NCBI RefSeq assembly: GCF_042186555.1
Contig: NC_133328.1
Span: 334,212,539-334,276,538, forward strand
DNA from: Aquarana catesbeiana
Lineage: Eukaryota > Chordata > Amphibia > Anura > Ranidae
Reading direction: 5' to 3'
Length of the DNA: 64,000 bases
In this document: positions 43,490 through 55,275 of the stretch, one piece after another
Layout: every line of letters begins with the position of its first letter
How positions within the stretch are numbered: position 1 is the first letter of the stretch
The notes under the pieces: model-generated
Database searches by the model: none
What the model saw: the letters and a program-made list of their open reading frames with translations, nothing else
What the model was told of the DNA's origin: nothing
Made by a program: the position numbers and the translations under genes

Positions 43490-44985
43490 AGACTAGATGA
43501 TACCATGGACCTCCAGGTCTTCATTCATTCTGTCAGGAGCCAGGAAGCCAAGGGTGAAGATCCAGAATGTTTTCCTCTTGCATAGCTTTCAGAATCTTCT
43601 ACCTCCATCAGAGTCTTTATTGATGGCTTCAATGCCAAACACTTGCAGGACCATTGGGTTCCCATTGTGGCAATCTTTAAAATTACATGGTATCGGGTAA
43701 TTATGTCTCTTATTGTTTTTTATGTTGGGGTTGTTCACGTTACCATTAATGATGTTGCATTTGTGTTTGCTGAACCTCACTTTAATGGGCGTATGGTACG
43801 TCCAACATTAAGGAGACACCATGGGCAGATGATGCCATAGATCACAAATGAAGTACCGCAGTTAATAAAATGTCCAATTCTATGACTGTGGCCATCAATC
43901 CCCACCACCTCTTTTTTGCTTTGTCACATATACGCGCATGCCCCACAGTTCTTATCCCCACATTTGTAGTTCCCTTTTTGGTCAAAAAGTGATGACCAAG
44001 GGCCAGTGGGGATCTTTGTTACATTCGGGGCTTCTCGTATTCTACTTGGTACTATGAGCTTTCTAAGATTTCTGGGTTTGTGAAAGACAACCTCTGATCT
44101 AGAGGGCAAAACTTGGCTCAGGACAGGATCTTGTTTTAAAATATTGCAGTTGCGCTGGATAATTCGCTGGATGTCAAAAGCCTTGGTGTTGTATTGAGTG
44201 CTGAAATGTAATGTAATGTAATGGAATTGGTCCTGTCATACCTTTTGCCGACCGGTTTGTTCTTTACGATGGTTCTATCATCTCCCTGTGTGCTTTATAG
44301 AAGTCCCTCATCGTACTGCATCCAGTATTTCATAAAAGCTTGCTCTACATGTTCTTCTTTGTACCCCTTTTCCAGGAATTTTCTCTTAAGGATGGATCCT
44401 AAATTTTCGTAGTCGCATTTTCTAGTGCAGGTTCTCCTTAGTCTACAGAATTACCCATATGGAATGTTGCGGATCCATTTAGGATGGCGATGTTTTTTGG
44501 CGTGAAGGTAGTAGTTGCCTGCACTGGGCTTGAAGTGGGTCATGGAGAAAATGTTACACTCCTCATCGACCCATAGTTCCAGGTCTAGGAATACAAGTTA
44601 AACTTAGTCTATGACATGCTTGAATGATATGCCAAAAAGGTTGGAATTGCAATACTCAATTAAGCTATTCAATTCTACTTATGATCCGTTCCAGATGATC
44701 AGAATATCATTTATATATCTAGCATATAGAGCAAGATGGGCCTTGAAGGGATTATTTGCCCAGATTGCTAGGTCCTCCCAGAATCCCATGAAAAGATTTG
44801 TGTAGCTTGAGCAAATCTGGCTCCATGGCTGTCCCTCTGACCTGCCTGTAGAATTCCCCCAAATAGGAGAAATAGTTGTGAGACAGGCTGAACTCTATTG
44901 AGTCAGTGAGAAACGTGGTTTGTAGGGGATACAAGTTTCTTCTGGACAGATAGTGTTCCACTGCCTGGATGCCAAATTTGTGTTC
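43490..44985 (-). pseudogene. Penelope-like RT + GIY-YIG relic, 5'-truncated (PLE-C)
   Basis: Minus-strand blocks in order: the middle of RT (44961-44752: LSHNYFSYLGEFYRQVRGTA and AM, then a GxGGPSNLGK region where family members have the WE block); a DLELWVDEECNIFSMTHFKP segment (about 44590-44520); LRRTCTRKCDYENLGSILKR (about 44430); a Cys-rich linker FDQKGNYKCGDKNCGACAYM (44000-43930); a GIY-YIG-like stretch with LNVGRT and VRFSKHKCNI (43820-43760); and KTFWIFTLGFLAPDRMNEDL near the end. The RT N-terminal half is absent. Many frameshifts make this an old copy. Confidence 0.8.
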
Positions 44986-46165
44986 GATCTTGGGTTATCT
45001 TTTCATTCACAGCCCATTTTAGATCTAGGTCCTCCCATAGACTCTCTTCCTGGGCACTGACAAGCTATAAGATGTCACCATGTCCTACACTTGGCCCCGC
45101 CATCGCCTGTATGAATGACGGTATGCGTGCCAACAACCAGAAGGAACACTTCCTGTATCAAGGTCACACGGCCATACTGCGCAGTCACACACTCCCATTC
45201 TAGCAGGAATCCAGAATCACAAAATGACTGCAGCCTGGTAGGAGATAGCACACAACCACAGCACAGGGGGTCGTTCAGCATAGCCTAATAAGGATGTGGA
45301 TACACATCTATAGACCTTTGGCTGCAATAGTTCCTAAGGACCCTTGTTTGCAAACCTAGTAACTCTTACTGTGACTCATTACAGCTTGTTCCACCTATAG
45401 GGTTCTAAGACCAACAGCAACCAATAGACAGCCCTACATCTACACACCATCTCTACAGTATTGAGGTAGGCTACACTTGTCACTATCTCACTTTTCATTA
45501 CCATCATCTATCATTTTACATCTTAATGAATTTTTAAGCAGGATAATTTATATGCCACACTTAATAGCTCTAACACAGTTTGCTAACATCAGACATAGTG
45601 CGTCACCACAGTGGTGACACCATCATCATTTTTTTAAATTTTATTGTATTTTATTCAATTTAATTTATTTAATTTAATTTATTTTATTTGATCTTATTTT
45701 ATCTATGTATCTATTATGTTGATTACCACTATCATGACTATCATCATTGTTATCATTTAATCTCACACATTCTCCGGTTTTACACTATTGCCATAGTAAC
45801 ATGTATGTTGTTAAACACATGCTATCATCCAAATGGGTTTTTGGTATCCGCACTACCATAGAGTTATGCATCCAGCCATTATGCATGTAGCCATTCATGC
45901 CTTTATTTGCATTTATTTATCTAAGCACAGTTGGCTCCTTACACACATATATGTGCGAGTTTGCACATGTGTGCCTCCCCCCATACATGCAGTGTATTAC
46001 ACCAAAGAAGGCAACTGTAGCTTTCCATCATCAGTAGTCCGTGTCTATAATGCGCATGGTACTAGTCAACAGTATATTCCATACACCAGTAACACATATA
46101 TTCCATACACATATCTTCAGATAAAAACCATCCATGAGATCATCACTACTATTATTATTATTATA
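44985..46165. repeat. Right inverted arm of PLE-C
   Basis: Complement of 39551-41210 minus the MITE. It contains the short perfect palindrome GTCACCACAGTGGTGAC near 45604 and an AATTTAATTTATT-rich stretch. Confidence 0.85.
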
Positions 46166-47240
46166 CGTCGGGGGGGTGGGGTCACCCAGTTACATAACCG
46201 GGTGGCCCTGCCCTCAGTTATATAAGAACTGTCACACGGAAGACGCGTCACTCCCATGGAGGCGGATCGGTTGCGGCTTTTTTTTTCGGTCCATTGGGCA
46301 GCGTGAACTTGCATTGTGGGACATTTTTATTTTTTTATTTTTTAATAAAGGACTTGTCCCAATCTGTCTCTTGTCTTTTTACCATTTTGAAATTTTTTGT
46401 GAAATGGTAGGGGTACGATTGGGTACCCCATTACCAATTCACACAGGGGGGAGGGCGGGATCTAGGGGTCCCCTTGTTAAAGGGGGCTTCCAGATTCTGA
46501 TAAGCCCCCCACCCGCATACCCCCACAACCACCGGGCAAGGGTTGTGGAGATAAAGACCTTGTCCCCATCAACATGGGGACATGGTGCTTTGGGGTCAGA
46601 CCACAAAGCACTCTCCCCTTGTTGAGGGCACGTGGACTGGTACAGTTCATGAGGGGGGGTGCTCTCTCATCCCCCCTCTTTTCCTGTGGCTTGTCACTTT
46701 GCATGCACAGATAAGGGTCTGGTATGGATTTTGGGGGACCCCTACGCCTTTTTTTTAATTTTGGTGCAGGGTTCCCCTTAAAATCCACACCAGACTTGAA
46801 GGAACTGGTATGGATTTTGGGGGGGGACCCCTACGCCTTTTTTTTTAAATTTGGTGCAGGGTTTCCCTTAATTTTCATATCATCCCCCCTCTTTTCCTGC
46901 AGCTTGTCAGGTTGCATGCTCAGATAAGGGTCTGGTATGGATTTTGGGGGACCCCTACGCCTTTTTTTTTTAATTTTGGCACAGGGATCCCCTTAAAATC
47001 CACACCAGACTTGAAGGATCTGGTATGGATTTTGCGGGGGACCCCTACGCCTTTTTTTTTTTAATTTGGTGCAGGGTTTCCCTTAACTTCCATATCAGAC
47101 CTGAAGGGCCTGGTATGGATTTTAGGGGGACCCCCATGCAATTTTTTTTAAAAAAATTGTTTCGGGGTTCCCCTAATATTCATACCAGATCCAAAGGGCC
47201 TAGTAATGGACTAGGGGGGATCCCATGCTCTAATAAGCCC
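46166..47240. repeat. Dispersed G/C-rich repeat with internal tandem units
   Basis: Begins with the hairpin-like GGGGTCACCCAGTTACATAACCGGGTGGCC. Then comes AATAAAGGACTTGTCCC near 46345, then four to five diverged copies of GGTATGGATTTTGGGGGACCCC with TTTTTTAATTTGGTGCAGGG, starting at about 46720, 46808, 46935, 47021 and 47110. No coding capacity is supported. Confidence 0.75.
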
Positions 47241-47242
47241 TA

Positions 47243-47377
47243 CCCTGTTTCCCCGAAAATATTCCCTACCCTGAAAATAAGACCTACAAGGACTTTAATT
47301 AGGGCTTATTTGGGGGGTAGGGCTTATATTGCAGCCATCACCGACAATCACAGTAGGTCTTATTTTTGGGGAAACAG

Positions 47378-47379
<2 letters not shown>
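47243..47379. mobile_element. Tc1/mariner-type MITE, 137 bp
   Basis: Inverted termini CCCTGTTTCCCCGAAAAT and ATTTTTGGGGAAACAGGG are flanked by TA (47241-47242 and 47380-47381). Inner AATAAGACCTAC and GTAGGTCTTATT extend the fold. It directly abuts a (TA)n tract. Confidence 0.85.

Positions 47380-47423
<44 letters not shown>
47380..47423. repeat. (TA)n microsatellite
   Basis: Pure TA run starting at the MITE's target TA. Confidence 0.95.
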
Positions 47424-47425
<2 letters not shown>

Positions 47426-47880
47426 AAATACACTGCATCTGCCACTAACTGAATAACCTGCCTGCTTAATCTAAATCACACTATCTCTCCATCCACGCCA
47501 ACAACACTACACAGGGCTGCCGTGTAGGCAGCCTTATATAATACAGGGCGTGGACTTAGTCCCCCTGAGCCTTGATTGGCCAAAGGCACCCTGCCTTTGG
47601 CCAATTATGGCTCACTTAGCAGAGGGCACTGGGATTGACCAAAGTATGCAGGTCAGGTGCATGCTTTGGCCAATCATCATACAGCAATGCACTGTGATCT
47701 CACAGTGCACTATGGGGCGTTCCACGGGCGCTTAAATTTCCCACGAATGCCCCATAATGTTCGCTGTTCTGCGAATGGGCAAACACCCGATGCTCGAGAC
47801 AAACTTATATTTGACCCGAACATCAAGCTCATCCCTTTTGAGGATCACCAGCACATGGATAATTAGCTGGCAGTATAAAA
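47424..47880. other. Non-coding, probable dispersed repeat
   Basis: Includes alternating TTGGCCAAAGGC/GCCTTTGGCCAA and GCATGCTTTGGCCAATCAT motifs and GGGGCGTTCCACGGGCGCTT. No gene seen. Confidence 0.4.
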
Positions 47881-48402
47881 ACAATACAGGTAAGTATGTC
47901 GAACAATACAAATAAAAAAAAAAACTAAAGAAACTAGGTGGATAATCCACTGGATACAAAATACGGACTTCACTTTTTTCTGCATGAAGACCAACTCTTC
48001 CACAGATCTCCCGCCATTTAGCTGTTCCTCTGCAAGGGGGTAGAGATGGAGCTTCGGGGGGGAGAAGGAAAGAGCATTAACAGGGGAATGGGAAGGGAAG
48101 AAAGGGGAAGAGAGGGACCTGCTTAAAGTTAGTGAGGATAGTGGGCATAGAAGAGTAGAGATTTGGCTCAAAGTTCATCCCCTTGAAGGAGCAAGGGGCT
48201 GGCTGACAATTGTGGGCCTATAATAGGCCAAACAGTGAGCAAAAGAAACCCAAGAGTGCAACTAATGAGATTCACAGTTGATGATGTCAAAGCCTAGCAA
48301 AAAGCAGTGAATAATAAAAGGGGGGCAAGGCTACCATTTTCCCACAGGGACTGTAGAGGCATCTACATAGCAGAGGTAAATCAGCAGACTGCAGACTCCA
48401 TC
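47881..48402 (-). other. LINE-derived sequence 3' of ORF1
   Basis: Sequence downstream (minus sense) of the ORF1 relic contains a Ser/Pro-rich open stretch (48171-47863) but no RT. It probably holds the ORF1-ORF2 spacer of a copy that is truncated here. Confidence 0.4.
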
Positions 48403-49345
48403 TTAGTTAGCAATGTGGCTTCTTTTGTATGGTGGTTTTTGAGGGCTTTTCTGGTTCCGGGATGATGCACGGGAGTCCTGGGCGGTGGTTGGAGAGGGTC
48501 CATCAGCAGAGACTTGATGTTCTGCTTCCATATCCGAGGTATCATTGAGGTAGTGCTCTGCGTCAGCGGGAGAAGTGAAAGTAAGAGGTTCCCCATTTGC
48601 TGGGTGTATATGCAGAACAGCTGAATAGGCTAAAGTGAATTTAACATGGTTGCGGCGCAGAGTTGAACAGATCGTAGAGAAGGCTTTGCGTTGCTTCATC
48701 ACCTCTACTGAGTAATCCGCGAAAAGCATCAGGTCTGTACCGTCAATGGAGAGAATGCGAGAACGGTGAAATTTCTTCAGGATAGCATTTTTATAAGTAT
48801 AATTGAGGCATCCAACAATAACATGCCGAGGTTTGGCACAAAGGTCTGCACTTTGGCCAATACAGTGAACGTGTTCTACAGTGCATGGAACATGGAGGCC
48901 AAGTTGTTCGGGTATGGTTCTGGCACATAGATCAGCAAGCTGTGCATTGGAGAATGATTCCGGCAGCCCAACTATGCGTAAATTATTTCGCCGTGAATGA
49001 TTTTCAAGGTCGTCCAGTTTATCCCAGTGGTCTCTATGGGAATTAGACATGTGTGCCATAACAGCAAAAGGAGCTGCAGCGTCATCCTTTTGAGAGGAGA
49101 TCCTCTCTTCTGCTTAAAAAAGCTTTTGAGCTTGTGCTTGGATTTTCAGGTGCAGCTGCTCTAAACCTCTCTGTACTGCCATGTCAACTGTGGCAGCAAG
49201 AATGGGTGTAAGGAGAGCCACTACAGCTTGCGCTATGCTTTCTGGAGAGGGAGGCTCAAGGGCTGCTAAGAGTGAGGGAGACTGTGTTTTCTTCCACCCT
49301 GGAAGAGGGCACTATCTTGGCTGTAGCAGCTTCTGTGTCTCCTGT
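48403..49345 (-). pseudogene. L1/Tx1-type LINE ORF1 relic
   Basis: A minus-strand ORF of 218 residues (49059-48403) has the L1 ORF1 signature DDLENHSRRNNLRIVGLPES, followed by an RRM-like segment with HVHCIGQSADLCAKPRHVIV and an FTLAYSAVLHIHPANGEPLTF C-terminal domain. Upstream in the same frame family, to about 49345, is a helical region (GLEQLHLKIQAQAQKL) interrupted by stops. ORF1p is the RNA-binding chaperone of L1 retrotransposition. The usual ORF2 does not follow within the window. Confidence 0.85.
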
Positions 49346-49545
49346 GGGCTGCTGTGAGAAGGAGCCAGAGCGATTGTGGGATCGCTCCACAAAACGATTA
49401 ATGAGGGTCCCACCGGGTGAGGGAGATGTATAGGGGTTGACCCAGAGCAGAAGCTGGTCTGAAAGGCAGGTTTATGGAGGAGTGCAGCGGGAGCTATCTC
49501 TGCTTGCCTCCTCCTAATGCGGCGCCAGAACTGGAAGTTAACAAC
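49346..49545 (-). other. Probable 5' region of the LINE ORF1 relic
   Basis: GC-rich sequence (CTGGCGCCGCATTAGGAGGA reading across both strands near 49515) ends abruptly before AT-rich DNA. Position suggests the LINE 5' UTR; there is no independent proof. Confidence 0.35.
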
Positions 49546-49569
49546 CACTTTAATTGATCACATTATACA

Positions 49570-50063
49570 TTAAAGTGTTACTAAACCCAGCACTATGAAA
49601 ATAGTTCATCCCCCCCCACAGTGCCCACAGCTTATAAATCTTCTTTTTACATTAAAATATTGCCACTATATAACTTTTTGGATGATCTCTGTGGACCACA
49701 GTTACATCATAAACTGCACAGTTTCTTCAGTGCTGAGAGTTCAGGAGGTGGAGCTTTTCTCACTGCAGTCTGTATACATGCCCACATGTGTGATATCAAC
49801 ATCATGTGACCTGGCGATCTCTGAGAACAAGTAAGAACAAGTAACTGTCCTCTCCAGCATAAAAGACACAACTGAGCATGTGCAGGTTGAGGTTGGCTAC
49901 CTTGCCTGTTGTTTCCAAGATAGACAGGGAGGGGAGGATCTATGCATACAGCCTTTTTACACAATGCAGTGGATTAACCCATTAAGTTCCACAGTGAGTA
50001 TAACAAGAATGCTATGCTGCATATACAAACTGATTTACTGATGTGGGTTTAGTAACACTTTAA
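49570..50063. mobile_element. MITE with TTAA-flanked inverted repeats
   Basis: The termini are perfect complements over 20 bp: TTAAAGTGTTACTAAACCCA at the left, TGGGTTTAGTAACACTTTAA at the right. TTAA at both ends fits the piggyBac-type target. The 494-bp body has no gene. Confidence 0.85.
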
Positions 50064-51700
50064 GTTTAACCGAATTAAAAATATATCTTTTTTACAATAT
50101 AGCATGTGCAGCCTTTGCAATTTGGTATATTTAATTTTCTTATAATGATATTCCTATCAAGTAGAAAACAACAGTTTCAGGTATGAAAACTATTGGCAAA
50201 AAAGTCCCAGCAGACACATTTTAGTATTTGCAATAATACAGGAGAGAGTCCGTTAACAAAAAAACATAGAGGGTATAACAAATTACAAAGATATTATTTG
50301 GTGCATCTGTTAACATCCAGGAATAATTCCAATACTGCATCTATGACATTCCAAAGATTAACAAGCTTGTATCTATGTGACATAAGTGACATACTTAAAT
50401 GATCCAGTGAGAATTTTGTCTACAAAACCATATAAGGTATTTATGTTTATGTTTCCAGCTATAGATGAGGCAAAAGGAAAAGCAATTGTGATTAGAGTAA
50501 GCCAAAGCAATATAAATAAGCAGTCATAACCAGTATTTCATTAAAATGTCCAAATTAAGAGAAATTATGTGAACACTATTTCCAGCATTTGTCAGAGGTT
50601 GTTAATTACAAGAGCCACAAAATGTTGTAAGTCACAAGTTAATTACCATCACTTTAAGTGGAGCTTCACAATAACTGCACATGAATTATTTAAATTTGCT
50701 GAACGCGGTCATCTAACATATCGTAAATCATAGATCCATTTTCATCAAATCGTTTCTAAATGCACTGTATGTATTATGCCAGTAGAAGATAATGTTCTTT
50801 CTTCATTATTGTATTCATGTTGACAGAATTCTTAGAACCATTGTTTTATTTAATTAATATATTATGAGAATTCTAAAATATAATTGCACTACTAAATGTT
50901 GAAACACAGTCAAGCAGATTTATAAAAGCTGGAGAAAACAAACAGCTGTTTTGAAAGTTCTGGTTTGAAAATGAAAACCAATGAGATTGTCTTGTGTAAT
51001 AATATTTTTTTTACATGTTTTTTGACCATGAGGCATGACAGATAGTGGGTTCAATTCAAAAAGCGTTGTTTTCCTCTTTACAATCTGTGGTAAAATAGCT
51101 CAGCATTTTCAAAAAGTTTTTTGGCATTCACAAATAAATGCTACTAAAATAAAGCATGGAGCATTTTATCAGAATATGCAGTATTTATCTCATGAGTCCA
51201 TGCAGGAATTTATCTCATGCGATATTCAGTGGAATAGATACAGTGGAGAAGAATTCGAATCCCTGTCAGTTTTTATTGCTAACAAAAAGGTAAAATGGTT
51301 TAAACTGTAGAAGTATGCTAACCCACTAAGTCAGTGCGGTCCCTGCAGCATACTGTATGTATTAATAGAAAAGAAAAAAAAAGGGTGACTAGAATACCAG
51401 TCAAAGGGAAGCTGCTTTCACAGGACACATGTGGTGTATCAAAAACAACTATATCTGCAACTCATGATGCATTAGTGTGATGGTCAGTGGGAAGAATGCT
51501 CCTTACACTTGTGGTCACTGGGAAGAATTATCCCCTTATAGATAGCTAAAAAGATCAATGATGTCAGTGGAAACTTGTCAGTGGGAAGATATCATTAAAA
51601 ATAATTGTGAAAAAGTAAAGTATCCCCACTACATATAACATATGTTCTAACAAGGGATTAGACCATTGTGGTATTAATTTTCAATATATTATATTTAGAG
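50064..51700. other. AT-rich single-copy-looking DNA
   Basis: No repeats, long ORFs or conserved motifs recognised. The longest open stretch, about 91 codons at 51035-51310, has no recognisable domain and no splice context I can support. Confidence 0.5.
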
Positions 51701-52057
51701 TGATTAGGAGGTTTTTTTGAAGTAAATTATGTATATGTGTGTATATTCACACACAAAGTCTCTAAAAATCTGGGGAAATGACAGGAGAAAACAAGTATAT
51801 TTTACTACATGTAATGGGGTGGATTTACTAAATGAATGGGGTTGATTTAATAAAGGCACATAGACTGAGCACTGTACAAGTGAAGTTGCTCCAGAGCTTA
51901 GTACATGAGGGGGAGCTCTGCTGACTTCCATCATCCACTTATGTGCAAGCATAAATGCTGTCATTTTTTTTGCATGTGATTGGGTATTCTTTGTAAAGTG
52001 AAACTTTACCTCATGTACTAAGCTCTAAAGCAACTTGAAAAATGCAGTCTATTTGCC
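51701..52057. other. AT-rich non-coding DNA with imperfect inverted repeat
   Basis: GTACAAGTGAAGTTGCTCCAGAGC at about 51873 and CTCTAAAGCAACTTG at 52024 are loosely complementary. CTTAGTACATGAGG at 51898 and CCTCATGTACTAAG at 52010 are exact complements. Together they frame a decayed hairpin element of about 150-170 bp. Confidence 0.5.
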
Positions 52058-52061
52058 TTAA

Positions 52062-52509
52062 AGTGGCTGTAAACCGTTACATACCACTTTTACCTACAGG
52101 TAAGCCTATAATAAGGCTTACATGTAGGTACTGGAAATATCTCCTAAACCTTCATGGTTTAGGAAATATTTATCATATACACTTGTGCTGACATCATCGG
52201 TGCATGCGCACTGAAGAAAGCGCATGGTTGTGCCATTTATACAGGGCCCATGCCGTGACCGTCGTGTCCCGCGCGCATGCGCATGAGTGATGTCATGCTA
52301 CTCCGGCCCGTCACAGAGCCGGTGTCTGCAGCCCCGGAAGGAAGAGTGGAGAAGATGCTTCCACCAGCGGGGACATCGGGGACATTGCAGGCTTTGTTTG
52401 CAGGTAAGTGGCACATAATGGGCTAGTATGCAATGCATACTAGCCCATTATGCTTTTACTTTTCAGGGAACAAAATAGGAAGTAAAACTCATTAGGTTTT
52501 ACTTCCTCT
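52062..52509. mobile_element. Second TTAA-flanked MITE
   Basis: The left end TTAA/AGTGGCTGTAAACC and the right end GGTTTTACTTCCTCT/TTAA are imperfect complements. Internal hairpins include TAAGCCTATAATAAGGCTTA and CTAGTATGCAATGCATACTAG. The GC-rich middle (52190-52400) has no gene. Confidence 0.7.
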
Positions 52510-52735
52510 TTAAAGTAGAATTATAGGCAACATTTATTTTCCATTTTGGATAGAGCAAGGGAGGGACAGTTGTTTTTTTTTTTTGTCTTTTGCCATCTGT
52601 GTCCCAATTGGAAGATGTATTACTTTTTTGGGGACAATCCCACATTTGGGAAAGACAGCAATAAATGCCTGCCAGGTGTTCTAATCCACCTCCACTCTAT
52701 CCAAAAGTAAAAAAAAAATCCTTTAGTTATTCTTT
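52510..52735. repeat. Possible third small MITE, abutting the previous one
   Basis: Begins TTAAAGTAGAATTATAGG and ends near TCCTTTAGTTATTCTTTAGG, loosely complementary, with internal ATTTTGGATAGAG and CTCTATCCAAAAGT complements. Confidence 0.5.
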
Positions 52736-53300
52736 AGGTAAATCAACTCCAATGATTTAGATATTTCCATATTTAGATTCTATGCATTACTGTTAAGAGA
52801 ACGTATCCAAAAATGTAGAAACTACTCAAAATTGCCTATTATATTTTTACATTTCTTAAATACTGCATGCCTGGACCACTACTTAAATACTGCATGCATT
52901 TATTTATTTATTTCATTCCGTAAATTTAATTTAACGCCTTTTCATGTGGTATTTACCAAGCGTTTTGCAGTAAATACCCCAAAAATGGTCTATTGTATTG
53001 ACAGTTTCAGGATTGCATGTTATATTTAGGTAAAATGTGTCCTGACACCTAAATATCTTATGCAAGTTTATTCTGTAAATGGAGCCCAGTATGTTTAGCT
53101 GATATCTATTTTTTGTGACATATCTACTGTGTTGTATATATGGAGTGTGTATTTTTGTTGGATTTTTACTGTTTAGTTATGTGTCAATCGTAGATGCCAT
53201 ACAGGGATATAACTGCATATACTAAATTAATTTATGTCCATTTTGGCTTTGATACACACATGATCATATTTTATGCATTTGTAACCTATTTTGGCTATTT
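52736..53300. other. AT-rich DNA, nothing recognised
   Basis: A short direct repeat (AAATACTGCATGC at 52858 and 52885) and a TTTATT run near 52900 are the only structure I see. Confidence 0.5.
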
Positions 53301-54160
53301 AACCACTTCCCGACCGGCTCACGTACATACACGTCGGCAGCCCTGCACAAAATGACATACAGGTACGTCGGCTCCTTTTAGAGCCTTAGCAGGTATGCTG
53401 CACGGTGGGGGACCCAATGCGTGTGGCCGGCAGTCGGGATGACCACCGGCCACCCGCAATCGTGGGCAGAGAAAGAATGGGGATCTGTGTGTGTAAACAC
53501 ACAAATCCGTGTTCTGTCAGGAGAGGAGACACAGATTGTGTGTTCCTATTAGTTAGGAACAGTGATATGTCTCCTCCTCTAGTCAATCCCATCCCCCCAC
53601 AGTTAGAACACACACTGAGGGAACACATTTAACCGCTTGATCGCCACCCTAGTGTTAACCCCTTCCCTTATACAGTAATCAGTGGCTATTTTTAGCTCTG
53701 ATTGCTGTATAAATGTCAATGGTCCCAAAAAAGTGTCAAAAGTGTTTGATCTGTCTGCCACAATGTCACAGTCCCGATAAAAATTGCTGATCGCCGCCAT
53801 TACTAGTAAAAAAAATTAAAAATAATAAAAATGCCATAAAACTATCCCCTATTTTGTAGACACTATAACTTTTGCGCAAACCAATCATAATATGCTTATT
53901 GTGATTTTTTTTTACTAAAAATATGAGGAGGAATATATATCGGCCTAAACTGATGAAGAAATTTGTTGAAAAAAATTTTTGGGATATTTATTATAGCAAA
54001 AACTAAAAAATATTGTTTTTTTTTTTTCAAAATTGTCGCTCTCTTTTTGTTTATAGCGAAAAAAAAATGCAGACATGATCAAATACCACCAAAGAAAAGC
54101 TCTATTTGTGGAAAAAAAGGACATCATAGCAAAAAATGGTCAGGTCAGGAAGGGGGCAAA
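53301..54160 (-). repeat. Dispersed repeat, minus-orientation copy
   Basis: Begins AACCACTTCCCGACCGGCTC. From about 53600 it is the reverse complement of the repeat at 18080-18730. Short blocks of Lys/Phe-rich translation at 53945-54160 come from A/T runs and are not genes. Confidence 0.65.
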
Positions 54161-54181
54161 TCAACTAGAATTGGTTATATA

Positions 54182-54238
<57 letters not shown>

Positions 54239-54281
54239 TATATACATATACATATATATACATATATATACATATATATAC

Positions 54282-54322
<41 letters not shown>

Positions 54323-54374
54323 CATATACATACATACATATTTTATATATATTTTATATATATATATATATATA
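54182..54374. repeat. (TA)n / (TACA)n compound microsatellite
   Basis: About 190 bp of TA interrupted by regular CATATATATA units and TACATACA stretches. It is the insertion site of the solo LTR that follows. Confidence 0.95.
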
Positions 54375-55198
54375 TGTCACGGAACGTCCCACACTCCACT
54401 TGAGTGCTTCCGTCAGTATACTACTTCCTCCCAGTCTGGACACAGATATCAGATATTCCAACCGCTCCCAAGCATAAAATAAGGTGACACTTGTTTCACT
54501 GCTAACATGGACTAACTTTTTATTTGAGATCTCACACAAATATATACAGCAGGATGACTAAAAGCTAACCTAATTAACATGAGCTAATTATCTAATCCTT
54601 TATCCAGCCTAGGTGACTAAGAGACATGACCTTTTAGAACAGACTTGTGGTCACCGAGCTTCACACAGTACATTATACATTATCATAAGTACAACCACAG
54701 GACATTTTCTCACAATAGCAGGAGCTAATTACAATTAACAATACAAACAGTGATCTCACCCCCTCCTCAGCCTAGTCATCAACAAACTATAGTAGGAGTA
54801 GACTGTTCGTCTTCTAGCCATTGACTATTCAATACACATTACCATAAACATCAACACAGGGTTAATTAGAACAAACAACAATGTGTGGAATACCCTTAGA
54901 ACCTGTGGTGAGCCAGACTAGACTCATTTACATTAAGCATGTTATAGCAGACATCAGACAGGTGAGTGGAGTTGATATTAGCATCTCCTCACAATATGTG
55001 TCCCAACAGTATGACTCAGTCACTATTGCTAATATGGCAAATACAGGGTCCCCAGAGTCTGTGTGTCCTGGGGGACACGGACCCGAAGCTAAAGTAACAA
55101 CACCTCAAGGGTACCCCAAATGCCAGAGCCCATAATCTGTAGGCAAGAGGCTCACAGTCAGTCCCCTCCAACAGCCTCTGTCCCGGGTGAGTCTGTCA
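54375..55198 (-). mobile_element. Solo LTR related to the 4.2-kb retrotransposon family
   Basis: Begins TGTCACGGAACGTCCCACAC and ends GGGTGAGTCTGTCA. The first ~45 bp and the last ~90 bp align with the 654-bp LTR (for example CCCTCCAACAGCCTC), but it is longer (824 bp) and clearly diverged. There is no second copy nearby, so it fits LTR-LTR recombination. The target duplication cannot be read in the TA-rich flanks. Confidence 0.75.
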
Positions 55199-55275
55199 CT
55201 ATATATATCTATATATATCTATATATATATATCTATATATATAGATATATATAGATATATATATATAAAATATAT
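55199..55275. repeat. TATATC-type palindromic microsatellite
   Basis: ATCTATATATATC repeats turn into GATATATATAGAT around 55240, making a self-complementary tract on the far side of the solo LTR. Confidence 0.85.

Noticed and set aside
51035..51310. 91-codon ORF in AT-rich single-copy-looking DNA as a possible host exon
   Set aside because: No recognisable domain, and no convincing splice sites or conservation evidence available from sequence alone.
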